This document shows, piece after piece, positions 22,239 through 31,616 of a DNA stretch of 37,730 bases (its first letter is position 1; each line of letters opens with the position of its first letter). A model generated the notes under the pieces. It ran no database searches and was not told where the DNA came from. It saw only the letters and a program-made list of their open reading frames with translations. The position numbers and the translations under genes were made by a program. The DNA is from Comamonadaceae bacterium (GTDB lineage: Bacteria; Pseudomonadota; Gammaproteobacteria; Burkholderiales; Burkholderiaceae_C): the NCBI GenBank assembly GCA_947450005.1, contig CANFTU010000003.1, positions 1-37,730 of the forward strand, given 5' to 3'.

Positions 22239-22870
22239 TGCAGCGCCGCTGGCTGCTGCTTGCCGGCTGGGTCCTTGTGACCCCGCTGTGGGCCGGCGGC
22301 ATGGAAAATTTGGACGGCTTCATCAAGAGCACGCGCTCCGGGCGCGCTCACTTTGTGCAGACGGTGACCGCGCCGCCCAAGGACGGGCAGGCATCGCGCC
22401 CGAAGGTCTCAACCGGCACTTTCGAATTTCTGCGTCCCAGCCGCTTTCGTTTCGTCTATAAAAAGCCGTTTGAGCAGACCATCGTCGCGGACGGCCAAAC
22501 CTTGTGGCTGTTCGACGTAGACCTGGCGCAGGTGAGCGCGCGCAAGCAAACGCAGGTGCTGGGTTCTACGCCTGCTGCGTTGATCGCCTCGGCTGCAGAT
22601 CTGCGCGCCGTGGATGCCGACTTTGAACTCAGCGACGCACAGCCCATGGATGGTCTGGAATGGGTCTTTGCCAAGCCGCGTAACAAAGACAGCAGCCTGT
22701 CCAACGTCCGTGTCGGCCTGAAGGGCAACGTGCTGGTCATGCTGGACATTGTTGACAGCTTCGGGCAGCGCTCGGTGCTGCAGTTCAGCGCGTTTGAGAC
22801 CAACCCCGCGCTCGATCCTGGGATTTTCCAGTTCAAGCCGCCTGCCGGGGTGGATGTGCTGCGCCAGTAG
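22238..22870 (+). CDS. lolA: Outer-membrane lipoprotein carrier protein
   Basis: Signal peptide, ARAHFVQTVTAPPKDG, GTFEFLRPSRFRFVYKKPFEQTIVADGQTLWLFDVDLAQV; position between ftsK and rarA. Confidence 0.95.
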
Positions 22871-22914
22871 AGCTCGTGCGGCGGTGGCCGTCCTGAGCCG
22901 CGCCCTGAAAAGCC

Positions 22915-24231
22915 ATGTCCAAGCCCTTATCCCCACAGATGCCGCTGGCCGAACGCTTGCGCCCCAAGACCCTGGGCGAGGTGATCGGGCAGGCGCATAT
23001 CCTGGGTCCGGGTATGGCATTGCGCCTGGCTTTTGAGTCCGGTCAGCCGCACAGCTGCATTTTGTGGGGCCCGCCCGGCACCGGAAAAACCACGATTGCG
23101 CGGCTGATGGCCGATGCCTTTGATGCGCAGTTCATCACCATCAGCGCAGTGCTCGGTGGCGTCAAAGACATCCGGGAGGCGGTGGAGCAGGCGCAGGCCG
23201 CGCGCGACGGGCTGGAGCGGCGGCGCACCCTGGTGTTTGTGGACGAAGTGCACCGCTTCAATAAAAGCCAGCAGGACGCGTTTTTGCCGCATGTGGAAAG
23301 CGGCTTGTTCACCTTTATCGGCGCGACCACGGAAAACCCGTCGTTTGAAGTGAATTCCGCCTTGCTATCGCGCGCTGCCGTTTATGTGCTGCAAGCACTT
23401 CAAGAGTCCGATTTGGCGCAGATCGTGGCCCGGGCACAGGCCATCGGCGCAGTCCCTGGTATCGATGCTGCGGCGACCACGCGCTTGATCGCCTACGCCG
23501 ATGGCGACGCCCGCCGCCTCCTGAATACCCTGGAGACGCTGGCGGTGGCCGCAACGCAGGAGAAACGCAGCGCCATCGATGATGCATGGCTGATGCAGGT
23601 CCTGGGCGAGCGTCTGCGCCGTTACGACAAGGGGGGCGAGCAGTTTTACGACACGATTTCCGCCCTGCACAAAAGCGTACGCGGCTCCGATCCTGACGCC
23701 GCGCTGTACTGGCTGGTGCGTATGCTTGACGGCGGCGCTGAGCCCCGTTATCTGGCGCGCCGCTTGGTGCGCATGGCCAGCGAGGACGTCGGTCTGGCTG
23801 ACCCGCGCGCGCTGCGCCTGGCGCTGGATGCGGCCGAGGTGTATGAGCGTCTGGGCAGCCCTGAAGGTGAACTCGCGCTGGCGCAATGTGTGGTCTATCT
23901 CGCAGTCGCGCCGAAGAGCAATGCTGTTTACAAGGCATACAAAGAAGCGAAAGCATTTGTGAAAAAGGACGGAACGCGGCCGGTCCCGCTGCACTTGCGC
24001 AATGCCCCGACACAGCTGATGAAAGACCTTGACTACGGTGCGCAGTACCGCTATGCCCACGACGAGGAGGACGCCTTTGCCGCCGGTGAAAACTACGTGC
24101 CTGAGGGCATGGCCGAGCCCGGTTTTTACCGCCCCGTGCCGCGTGGATTGGAGTTGCGCATCGCCGAAAAGCTGGAGGATTTGCGCCAACGCAATGCCGC
24201 AGCCCGGAAAACCCGCAAAGACACGGGTTAA
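22915..24231 (+). CDS. rarA: Replication-associated recombination protein A (AAA+ ATPase)
   Basis: PLAERLRPKTLGEVIGQAHIL, ILWGPPGTGKTTIARLMAD, FVDEVHRFNKSQQDAFLPHVE, IGATTENPSFEVNSALLSRA. Confidence 0.97.
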   Translation: MSKPLSPQMPLAERLRPKTLGEVIGQAHILGPGMALRLAFESGQPHSCILWGPPGTGKTTIARLMADAFDAQFITISAVLGGVKDIREAVEQAQAARDGLERRRTLVFVDEVHRFNKSQQDAFLPHVESGLFTFIGATTENPSFEVNSALLSRAAVYVLQALQESDLAQIVARAQAIGAVPGIDAAATTRLIAYADGDARRLLNTLETLAVAATQEKRSAIDDAWLMQVLGERLRRYDKGGEQFYDTISALHKSVRGSDPDAALYWLVRMLDGGAEPRYLARRLVRMASEDVGLADPRALRLALDAAEVYERLGSPEGELALAQCVVYLAVAPKSNAVYKAYKEAKAFVKKDGTRPVPLHLRNAPTQLMKDLDYGAQYRYAHDEEDAFAAGENYVPEGMAEPGFYRPVPRGLELRIAEKLEDLRQRNAAARKTRKDTG

Positions 24232-24342
24232 CCCGCTGCAATCTCGCACATCGCTGGCGCATTTCGCCGCGTAGCTGCACGTAGAATCCGCCGCTTGCCT
24301 GCAGGGCAGACAGCCGGATAAATACTTCGGAGAACGGGTTTT

Positions 24343-25272
24343 ATGGATATATTGGTACAGCAGATCATCAACGGCCTGGTGCTGGGCAGCATGTACGCCC
24401 TGATTGCGCTGGGTTACACCATGGTCTACGGCATCATCAACCTGATCAACTTCGCCCACGGCGAGGTAATGATGGTCGGGGCACTGACGAGTTGGACCAT
24501 GATTGGCTTGATGAAAGAGGGTATGCCGGGCGCGCCGGGCTGGCTGATTTTGGTAATTGCCCTGTTGATTGCCTGCGTGGTGGCTGCCGCGTTGAACTTT
24601 GTGATCGAAAAAGTCGCCTACCGCCCGCTGCGCAACAGCCCCAAACTCGCGCCCCTGATCACCGCCATCGGAATGTCCATCCTGCTGCAAACCCTGGCCA
24701 TGATCATCTGGAAGCCCAACTACAAGTCCTATCCAACCCTGTTACCCAGCGATCCCTTCATGATCGGCGAGGCCGTGATCACCCCCACACAAGTGATGAT
24801 TCTGGTCTTCACCGCCATCTCATTGGCCACGCTGATGTGGGTGGTGAACGCCACCAAATTGGGGCGTGCCATGCGTGCCACGGCCGAGAACCCCCGAGTT
24901 GCGGGCCTGATGGGCGTCAAACCCGACGTGGTGATTTCCGCCACCTTCGTGATCGGAGCGGTGCTGGCGGCCATTGCGGGCGTGATGTACGCCTCCAACT
25001 ACGGAACGGTTCAGCACGCCATGGGCTTTCTGCCCGGCTTGAAAGCCTTTACGGCTGCCGTCTTTGGCGGCATCGGCAACCTGCCCGGCGCGGTCGTCGG
25101 TGCGATTTTGCTGGGGCTGATCGAGTCCATCGGCGCGGGCTACATCGGTGCGCTCACCGGCGGCGTGCTGGGCAGCCACTACTCGGATATTTTTGCTTTT
25201 ATCGTGCTCATCATCGTGCTGACGCTGCGCCCATCGGGACTTTTGGGCGAACGTGTGGCCGACCGCGCGTGA
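24343..25272 (+). CDS. livH: Branched-chain amino acid ABC transporter permease (LivH family)
   Basis: QQIINGLVLGSMYALIALGYTMVYGIINLINFAHGEVMMVGA; GGIGNLPGAVVGAILLGLIES. Confidence 0.95.
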   Translation: MDILVQQIINGLVLGSMYALIALGYTMVYGIINLINFAHGEVMMVGALTSWTMIGLMKEGMPGAPGWLILVIALLIACVVAAALNFVIEKVAYRPLRNSPKLAPLITAIGMSILLQTLAMIIWKPNYKSYPTLLPSDPFMIGEAVITPTQVMILVFTAISLATLMWVVNATKLGRAMRATAENPRVAGLMGVKPDVVISATFVIGAVLAAIAGVMYASNYGTVQHAMGFLPGLKAFTAAVFGGIGNLPGAVVGAILLGLIESIGAGYIGALTGGVLGSHYSDIFAFIVLIIVLTLRPSGLLGERVADRA

Positions 25273-25285
25273 GGATCATCACAAC

Positions 25286-26377
25286 ATGAACTTCAAAAAC
25301 AATTTGCCGGCTCAATTGGCTGCCGGTGTCGGGCTCCTGCTGTTGCCTCTGGTCCTGCAGCTTTTTGGTAACGCCTGGGTGCGCATTGCTGACATGACGC
25401 TGCTCTTTGTGTTGCTGTCGATTGGCCTGAACATTGTGGTGGGCTACGCCGGTTTGCTGGACCTGGGCTATGTGGCATTTTTTGCTATCGGCGCCTATGT
25501 CTACGGGCTGCTCAACTCGCCCCAGCTGCTGGAAACATTTGCCGGCCTGGCCGCGATGTATCCCCAGGGCCTGCACACCCCGATCTGGGTGGTCTTGCCC
25601 TTGGCCGCGGTGGTGGCCGGCATCTTTGGCGTCTTGCTCGGTGCGCCCACCTTGCGCCTGCGTGGCGACTATCTGGCTATTGTGACCCTGGGCTTTGGCG
25701 AGATCATCCGGGTGTTCTTGAACAACATGGACAACCCCTACAACATCACCAACGGCCCCAAGGGCGTGAGCCAGATCGATCCGCTGAATTTCTTCGGTCT
25801 GGATTTGGGCAAAAGGCTGATGATTGGCGACTACAAGCTAGCGTCTGTGTCGCTGTACTACTACCTGTTCTTGGTGCTGGTGATGGTGAGCATTGTGATT
25901 TCGCACCGCTTGGAAGTCTCTCGCATCGGACGCGCGTGGATGGCGATCCGCGAAGATGAGATTGCCGCCAAAGCCATGGGTATCAACACCCGCAACCTCA
26001 AACTCACCGCATTCGGTATGGGCGCCACATTCGGCGGCGTATCGGGCGCACTGTTTGCCTCGTTTCAAGGCTTTATTTCTCCGGAGTCCTTCACGCTCAT
26101 GGAGTCGGTGATGATTGTGGCCATGGTGGTGCTCGGCGGTGTGGGGCACTTGCCCGGCGTTGTTCTGGGTGCGGTGTTGCTCGCCTCTTTGCCTGAAGTT
26201 CTGCGTTATGTGGCCGGGCCTTTGCAGCAAATGTCGGGCGGCCGTTTGGATGCGTCCATCCTGCGCCAGCTGCTGATTGCCCTGGCGATGATCAGCGTCA
26301 TGCTGCTGCGCCCGCGTGGTTTGTGGCCCTCGCCCGACCATGGCAAATCCCTGGAAATCGCGGCCAAACCGGCCTGA
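25286..26377 (+). CDS. livM: Branched-chain amino acid ABC transporter permease (LivM family)
   Basis: LNIVVGYAGLLDLGYVAFFAIGAY, RIGRAWMAIREDEIAAKAMGINTRNLKLTAFGMGATFGGVSGALFA. Confidence 0.95.
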   Translation: MNFKNNLPAQLAAGVGLLLLPLVLQLFGNAWVRIADMTLLFVLLSIGLNIVVGYAGLLDLGYVAFFAIGAYVYGLLNSPQLLETFAGLAAMYPQGLHTPIWVVLPLAAVVAGIFGVLLGAPTLRLRGDYLAIVTLGFGEIIRVFLNNMDNPYNITNGPKGVSQIDPLNFFGLDLGKRLMIGDYKLASVSLYYYLFLVLVMVSIVISHRLEVSRIGRAWMAIREDEIAAKAMGINTRNLKLTAFGMGATFGGVSGALFASFQGFISPESFTLMESVMIVAMVVLGGVGHLPGVVLGAVLLASLPEVLRYVAGPLQQMSGGRLDASILRQLLIALAMISVMLLRPRGLWPSPDHGKSLEIAAKPA

Positions 26378-26398
26378 TTGCGCTGCACCGGAATCCCT

Positions 26399-27169
26399 AT
26401 GACAGACACAGTATTGAACGTAAGCGGCGTCTCCAAGCGCTTTGGCGGATTGCAAGCACTCAGCGATGTGGGCATCCGCATCGAGCGCGGCCAGGTCTAC
26501 GGCCTGATCGGTCCCAACGGCGCGGGCAAGACCACATTCTTCAACGTACTGACCGGCTTGTACACGCCTGATAGCGGGAGCTTCGAGCTCGCCGGTCAGC
26601 CCTACCAGCCCACAGCGGTCCATACGGTGGCCATGGCCGGTATTGCGCGCACCTTCCAAAACATCCGCTTGTTTGCGGAAATGACCGCGCTGGAAAACGT
26701 CATGGTGGGGCGTCACATCCGCACCCACAGCGGCCTGTTGGGCGCCATGTTCCGCACGGCCGGGTTCCTCGCCGAAGAGAAAGCCATCGCCGCGCGCGCG
26801 CACGAGCTACTCGACTACGTGGGCATCGGCAAATTCGCCGACTACAAAGCCCGTACCCTGAGCTATGGCGACCAGCGCCGTCTGGAAATTGCCCGCGCCC
26901 TGGCCACCGACCCGCAGTTGATTGCGCTGGATGAGCCTGCCGCCGGTATGAACGCCACGGAGAAGGTGATGCTGCGCGAACTCATCGACCGCATCCGCAA
27001 CGACAACCGCACGATTTTGCTGATCGAGCACGACGTCAAACTGGTGATGGGCTTGTGTGACCGCGTGACGGTGCTCGACTACGGCAAACAAATTGCTGAA
27101 GGTACGCCCGCCGAGGTTCAAAAAAACCAGGCCGTGATCGAAGCCTACCTCGGCACCGCCGCGCACTGA
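26399..27169 (+). CDS. livG: Branched-chain amino acid ABC transporter ATP-binding protein (LivG family)
   Basis: IGPNGAGKTTFFNVLTGLY Walker A, LSYGDQRRLEIARAL signature. Confidence 0.95.
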   Translation: MTDTVLNVSGVSKRFGGLQALSDVGIRIERGQVYGLIGPNGAGKTTFFNVLTGLYTPDSGSFELAGQPYQPTAVHTVAMAGIARTFQNIRLFAEMTALENVMVGRHIRTHSGLLGAMFRTAGFLAEEKAIAARAHELLDYVGIGKFADYKARTLSYGDQRRLEIARALATDPQLIALDEPAAGMNATEKVMLRELIDRIRNDNRTILLIEHDVKLVMGLCDRVTVLDYGKQIAEGTPAEVQKNQAVIEAYLGTAAH

Positions 27170-27191
27170 ACGCCTGTAGGATCCCATTGAT

Positions 27192-27911
27192 ATGACTTCC
27201 CCCATTTTGCTCAAAGTCAGCGCCCTGCAAGTGGCCTACGGCGGTATCCAGGCCGTCAAAGGCGTCGATTTCGAAGTCCGCGAAGGTGAACTGGTCTCGC
27301 TGATCGGCTCCAACGGCGCTGGCAAAACCACCACCATGAAGGCCATCACCGGCACCCTGCCGATACACGCCGGTGATATCGAATACATGGGAAAAAGCAT
27401 CAAAGGCCAGGGCCCTTGGGACCTCGTGCGCCAGGGCCTGGCCATGGTCCCGGAAGGGAGGGGGGTGTTCACCCGCATGACCATCGTTGAGAACCTGCAG
27501 ATGGGCGCCTACATCCGCGACGACGATGCCGAAATCGCCCGCGACATCGACAAGATGTTCGCCATCTTCCCCCGTCTGCAAGAGCGGCGCGCGCAGCTCG
27601 CCGGCACCATGTCCGGTGGCGAGCAGCAGATGCTGGCGATGGCGCGCGCGCTCATGAGCCGGCCCAAGGTGCTGCTCATGGACGAGCCCTCCATGGGCCT
27701 GTCACCCATCATGGTGGACAAAATATTTGAGGTGGTGCGCGATGTCTACGCGCAAGGCGTGACCGTGTTGCTGGTGGAGCAAAACGCCAGCCGCGCCTTG
27801 TCGATTGCCAACCGGGGCTATGTGATGGAGTCCGGCCTGATCACCATGACGGGTGACGCCAAAACCATGCTCAACGACCCGAAAGTGCGCGCCGCCTACC
27901 TGGGCGAATAA
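27192..27911 (+). CDS. livF: Branched-chain amino acid ABC transporter ATP-binding protein (LivF family)
   Basis: IGSNGAGKTTTMKAITG Walker A, MSGGEQQMLAMARALMSRPKVLLMDEPSMGLSP. Confidence 0.95.
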   Translation: MTSPILLKVSALQVAYGGIQAVKGVDFEVREGELVSLIGSNGAGKTTTMKAITGTLPIHAGDIEYMGKSIKGQGPWDLVRQGLAMVPEGRGVFTRMTIVENLQMGAYIRDDDAEIARDIDKMFAIFPRLQERRAQLAGTMSGGEQQMLAMARALMSRPKVLLMDEPSMGLSPIMVDKIFEVVRDVYAQGVTVLLVEQNASRALSIANRGYVMESGLITMTGDAKTMLNDPKVRAAYLGE

Positions 27912-27920
27912 AGCGCGCGG

Positions 27921-28775
27921 ATGCGCTACCGCCATCCCTTGCTCCTGCTGCTGGTCACAGTGGTTTGGGGCCTGACTTTTCCCGTTCTCAAGGTCGCGAC
28001 CGGGCAGCTCTCGGGCGTGGAAATCACCGCCTTGCGTTTCTTGATTGCAGCAGCGTGCATGGGCCCCTTTTTGCGTGGCATCCCGGCCATGACCTGGCGC
28101 GACGGCTTGCTGCTGGGCGCGCTGGGACTGGCCTCACTGGTTGCGCAGGCCTACGGTTTGCAATTCATCAGCGCCAACCGCAGTGCGTTTCTGACCAGCT
28201 TGAATGTGCTCATGGTTCCGCTCATTGGCCTGGCCCTGGGCGCGCGGGCCGGTTGGTTGGTATTTTTCGCAGCCTCCCTGGCGTGTGTGGGCGTGGGCCT
28301 GATGTCGTTTGACGTACAAGGTGCCTTCTGGGCCGATGCGGCCACACTGGCGGCGGCTCTGGCCTATGCGCTGTACACCATCATCATGTCCGCCCGCGCA
28401 AAAGACCATGCGCCTGCGCAGCTGGCCGCAGCCCAGATCACCGGCATGGCGCTGCTCGGCGCTGTGTGGATGCTGGGTGACAGCGGCGCACAGCGATTGC
28501 TGCTTCTGCCCGGGCTCGTTGATGCCGAAGTCTGGTGGGGTTTGCTGTATCTGGGCGCAGTCGCCTCCGCAGCCACATTTTTTCTGCAGGCTTTGGCACA
28601 GTCCCATGTCAGCGCCGCGCAGGCCGCCATCATCTACGCGATGGAGCCGGTTTTCGCCGCCGCCTTCAGCTGGTGGTACATCAACGAGCAGATGACGCCA
28701 ATGGCCCTGTTGGGCGGCGCTCTGGTGATCGCCGCGGTTCTGTTAAGCCAGCGGGCTGAATCCGCGACGTCCTGA
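27921..28775 (+). CDS. EamA/DMT-family transporter
   Basis: TVVWGLTFPVLKVATGQLSGVEITALRFLIAA; second EamA half with IIYAMEPVFAAAFSWWYINEQMTPMALLGGALVIAAVLLSQ. Confidence 0.92.
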   Translation: MRYRHPLLLLLVTVVWGLTFPVLKVATGQLSGVEITALRFLIAAACMGPFLRGIPAMTWRDGLLLGALGLASLVAQAYGLQFISANRSAFLTSLNVLMVPLIGLALGARAGWLVFFAASLACVGVGLMSFDVQGAFWADAATLAAALAYALYTIIMSARAKDHAPAQLAAAQITGMALLGAVWMLGDSGAQRLLLLPGLVDAEVWWGLLYLGAVASAATFFLQALAQSHVSAAQAAIIYAMEPVFAAAFSWWYINEQMTPMALLGGALVIAAVLLSQRAESATS

Positions 28776-28787
28776 CAGCCGCCGTAT

Positions 28788-29825
28788 TCAGTGTTTGTCG
28801 GCCTCGGATGTGAACGAGTCGGCAAAAAATTCTGCTTCATCCAAGCCCGCCAGGTGACTGAAATCGCGCTGCGCCGACTCCACCACCACGGGCGCGCCGC
28901 AGGCATACACCTGGTAGCCCGAGAGGTCCGGGAAATCTTCTAAAACCGCCTGATGAACAAAGCCCGTGCGGCCGCTCCAGTTATCTTGCGGCAGCGCATC
29001 GGACACCACCGGCACATAACCCAGGTTCGGCATCACGGCGCATTGGGCATGCACCCATTCGTCCATGTACAGATCATGCGGGCGTCTCCCGCCCCAGAAC
29101 AGGGTGGCCGGGCGGGTGATCTGTCGCTCTTGCATGTGTTCTATCAAGGCTTTGATCGGCGCAAATCCGGTGCCGGAGGCCAGCAACACCAAGGGCTTAT
29201 CGGAGTCTTCCCGCAAAAAGAAAGAACCCATAGGCCCTTCGATGCGTACGATATCCCGCTCTTTCATGCTGCCAAAAACCAGGTCGGTAAAGCGCCCGCC
29301 GGGCATATGTCGGATGTGCAACTCCAGCGCCGGCCCTGTATGAGGGGCGTTGGCCATCGAATAACTGCGCCGCGCGCCATCGCGTAATAGCACATCCAGG
29401 TACTGACCTGCACGGTACTGAAAAGATTCACTGGCGGGCAACTGCAGTTGCAATTGAATGACGTCGGGCGAAGCGCGCAGCATGCTGCTGATGCGCGCCG
29501 GCATTTTGCGCACCGGCAATGCGCCTTCCAACGACACCTGGCGCGACTCCAGCACCAGATCGCTGGTGGCCGTGGCGCAGCAGGTCAGAACCATGCCAGC
29601 GGCTTCTTCTTCGGCGCTCAACGCCTTGTCCTGGTGGTTCCCGTGAACCACGGTCCCGGAGATTTTTTTGCATTTGCAGGAGCCGCAGGCCCCGTCTTTG
29701 CATCCATAGGGCAGGCCCACGCCTTGACGGATCCCACCGGCCAGCAGGGTCTCCGATGCCTCCACGCTGAACGCGCGCCCGCTAGGCTGCACCAGAACCG
29801 AAAATTGGGACGCGCTCGCGCTCAT
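28788..29825 (-). CDS. CDP-6-deoxy-delta-3,4-glucoseen reductase-like [2Fe-2S] ferredoxin/flavin reductase
   Basis: GCKDGACGSCKCKKISG (CX4CX2C) plus RSYSMAN (FAD) and LLASGTGFAPIKALIEHM (NAD(P)) motifs. Confidence 0.9.
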   Translation of the reverse strand: MSASASQFSVLVQPSGRAFSVEASETLLAGGIRQGVGLPYGCKDGACGSCKCKKISGTVVHGNHQDKALSAEEEAAGMVLTCCATATSDLVLESRQVSLEGALPVRKMPARISSMLRASPDVIQLQLQLPASESFQYRAGQYLDVLLRDGARRSYSMANAPHTGPALELHIRHMPGGRFTDLVFGSMKERDIVRIEGPMGSFFLREDSDKPLVLLASGTGFAPIKALIEHMQERQITRPATLFWGGRRPHDLYMDEWVHAQCAVMPNLGYVPVVSDALPQDNWSGRTGFVHQAVLEDFPDLSGYQVYACGAPVVVESAQRDFSHLAGLDEAEFFADSFTSEADKH

Positions 29826-29845
29826 ACAGTGGTTATCCTCATCTT

Positions 29846-30850
29846 ATGTGTGCCGCAGCCAAGCCCCGTGCATCTCCAAACAAAGCCGCGATTCTGCCCG
29901 CAATCGGCGCAGCGCCGTCGGCCGGGGGTCTACGGGCGGCCCGCGCGCCGCGTCCGGCCCTGCCGGCCCGGTTCCGCCGCGAGCGTGTGCTGGTGGTGGG
30001 CTGCGGTGACGTGGGGCAGCGGCTTCTGCGCGACCAGCACAAGCCAGGCGCGGGGCCACGCTGGCTGGCCTTGACCAGCCAGCCTGAGAAGTGCGCCGCG
30101 TTAAGGGCCTTGGGCGCTATGCCTTTGGTCGGAAATCTGGATGATGCGCGCGCGCTACGTCGCCTGGCCGGACTGGCGCACCGCATCATCCATCTGGCCC
30201 CGCCGCCCGGAGACGGCACGCAGGACCCCCGCACCCGCAACCTGCTGCGCTCCTTGCGCCGTGGCAACCTACCGCGCGCCTTGGTCTATGGCTCCACCAG
30301 CGGCGTCTACGGGGACTGTGGCGGTGAATGGGTGAATGAAACACGCCCGCTGCACGCCACCACAGCACGCGCCCGCCGCCGGGTTGATGCCGAGCGCAGG
30401 GTCCGCAGTTTTCCCCCGGCCACGCGTGCCAGCGTGCTGCGCATTCCGGGCATCTACGCGCCGGACCGGGAAGGGGGCACGCCGCTGGCGCGTCTGCAGC
30501 GGGGCAACCCGGTGCTGTTGGCGCAGGACGATGTCTTCACCAACCATATCCACGCCGATGATTTGGCGCGCGCTTGCTGGCTTGCACTGTGGCGCGGGCG
30601 GGCGCGGCGGGTTTACAACGTGAACGACGACAGCCAACTGCGCATGGGCGACTACTTTGACGCCGCAGCAGCCCTTTACGGTTTGCCGCGCCCACCGCGG
30701 GTGTCGCGTGCCCAGGCGGCGCAGGAACTCAGCGCGATCCAAATGAGTTTCATGTCCGAGTCGCGCCGCTTGCGCAACACCCGTATGAAACAGGAGTTGC
30801 GACTGCGTTTGCGTTTTACCGATCCCTTGGACGGGTTGCGAGCCGGGTGA
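29846..30850 (+). CDS. NAD-dependent epimerase/dehydratase (SDR) family protein; start codon uncertain
   Basis: VLVVGCGDVGQRLLR Rossmann motif, ALVYGSTSGVYGDCGGEWVNE, FTNHIHADDLARACWLAL. Confidence 0.87.
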   Translation: MCAAAKPRASPNKAAILPAIGAAPSAGGLRAARAPRPALPARFRRERVLVVGCGDVGQRLLRDQHKPGAGPRWLALTSQPEKCAALRALGAMPLVGNLDDARALRRLAGLAHRIIHLAPPPGDGTQDPRTRNLLRSLRRGNLPRALVYGSTSGVYGDCGGEWVNETRPLHATTARARRRVDAERRVRSFPPATRASVLRIPGIYAPDREGGTPLARLQRGNPVLLAQDDVFTNHIHADDLARACWLALWRGRARRVYNVNDDSQLRMGDYFDAAAALYGLPRPPRVSRAQAAQELSAIQMSFMSESRRLRNTRMKQELRLRLRFTDPLDGLRAG

Positions 30851-30889
30851 AGTGGGGCGGGCGTATGGGCCCGGTCAGCGTGCGGCAGT

Positions 30890-30943
30890 CCGTTGCGTAA
30901 ACCGGACGCAAAGACGGTCAACGGCGCCTGGTGCGAGGCCGTT
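30890..30943 (+). other. Two consecutive hairpins in leader of glycine-zipper gene
   Basis: Hairpin 1: CCG-TTGCGT-(AAACCGG)-ACGCAA-AGA-CGG (30890-30917). Hairpin 2: AACGG-CG-CCT-(GGTGCG)-AGG-CCGTT (30920-30943). ATG at 30973. Confidence 0.45.
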
Positions 30944-30972
30944 CATGAAGCATCCACAACCAGGAGACTTGC

Positions 30973-31602
30973 ATGAAACAAATCGGTATTGCCATCCTGA
31001 TGGCCGGCGCTGTTGGAGCAGCCGGTGCCCAGGAATTCGGGAGGGTCCTGTCGGCCACGCCGGTGTTCCAGCAGATATCGACGCCACGGCAGGTCTGTAC
31101 CGTCGACAAGGTGCTGGTGCCGGGCCAGAAATCGGGGGCGGGCGCAGCGGTGGGCGCGATTGCCGGTGGCGTGGTCGGTAGCGCCTTAGGCGGTGGTGGC
31201 AGAGGCAACGGCGCGGCGGCTTTGCTGGGCATGGTGGGCGGTGCGGTGATGGGTGACCGGTTTGAGGAAGCGGGCCCGTCCACGGTCCAGGACATCCAGC
31301 GTTGTACGGTGCAAAACGTGGTCGAGAACCACGTGTCGGCCTACAACGTCACCTATGAATTTAACGGCAAGCAGTACACGACCCAGTTGCCCAACGACCC
31401 GGGCCCCACGATTGCCTTGCGTTTGTTACCGGCCGAGCCAGTAGCCACCGTGTCGATTGCGCCAGTCGACACCATCCGGTACGTGGCCGCGCCGGTCACC
31501 GTGTACCAGGCACCGTACTACCCCAGCTACCGCCCGCCGATCGGACTGTCGTTTCGCTGGGGCGATGAGTGGGGCCACGGACACCGCCATGGCTGGCATT
31601 GA
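30973..31602 (+). CDS. Secreted glycine-zipper 2TM-domain protein with His-rich C-terminus
   Basis: Signal peptide; GAGAAVGAIAGGVVGSALGGGGRGNGAAALLGMVGGAVMGDRFEE glycine zipper; tail WGDEWGHGHRHGWH. Confidence 0.88.
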   Translation: MKQIGIAILMAGAVGAAGAQEFGRVLSATPVFQQISTPRQVCTVDKVLVPGQKSGAGAAVGAIAGGVVGSALGGGGRGNGAAALLGMVGGAVMGDRFEEAGPSTVQDIQRCTVQNVVENHVSAYNVTYEFNGKQYTTQLPNDPGPTIALRLLPAEPVATVSIAPVDTIRYVAAPVTVYQAPYYPSYRPPIGLSFRWGDEWGHGHRHGWH

Positions 31603-31616
31603 GCCCGGGAGGCCGT

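Noticed and set aside
23365-24690. 441-aa minus-strand ORF spanning rarA/livH
   Set aside because: Crosses two well-supported + strand genes; shadow ORF.
30890-30943. True GEMM (c-di-GMP-I) riboswitch annotation
   Set aside because: The hairpin that must lie between the AAACC and GGACGC halves is absent; kept only as a structured-leader observation.
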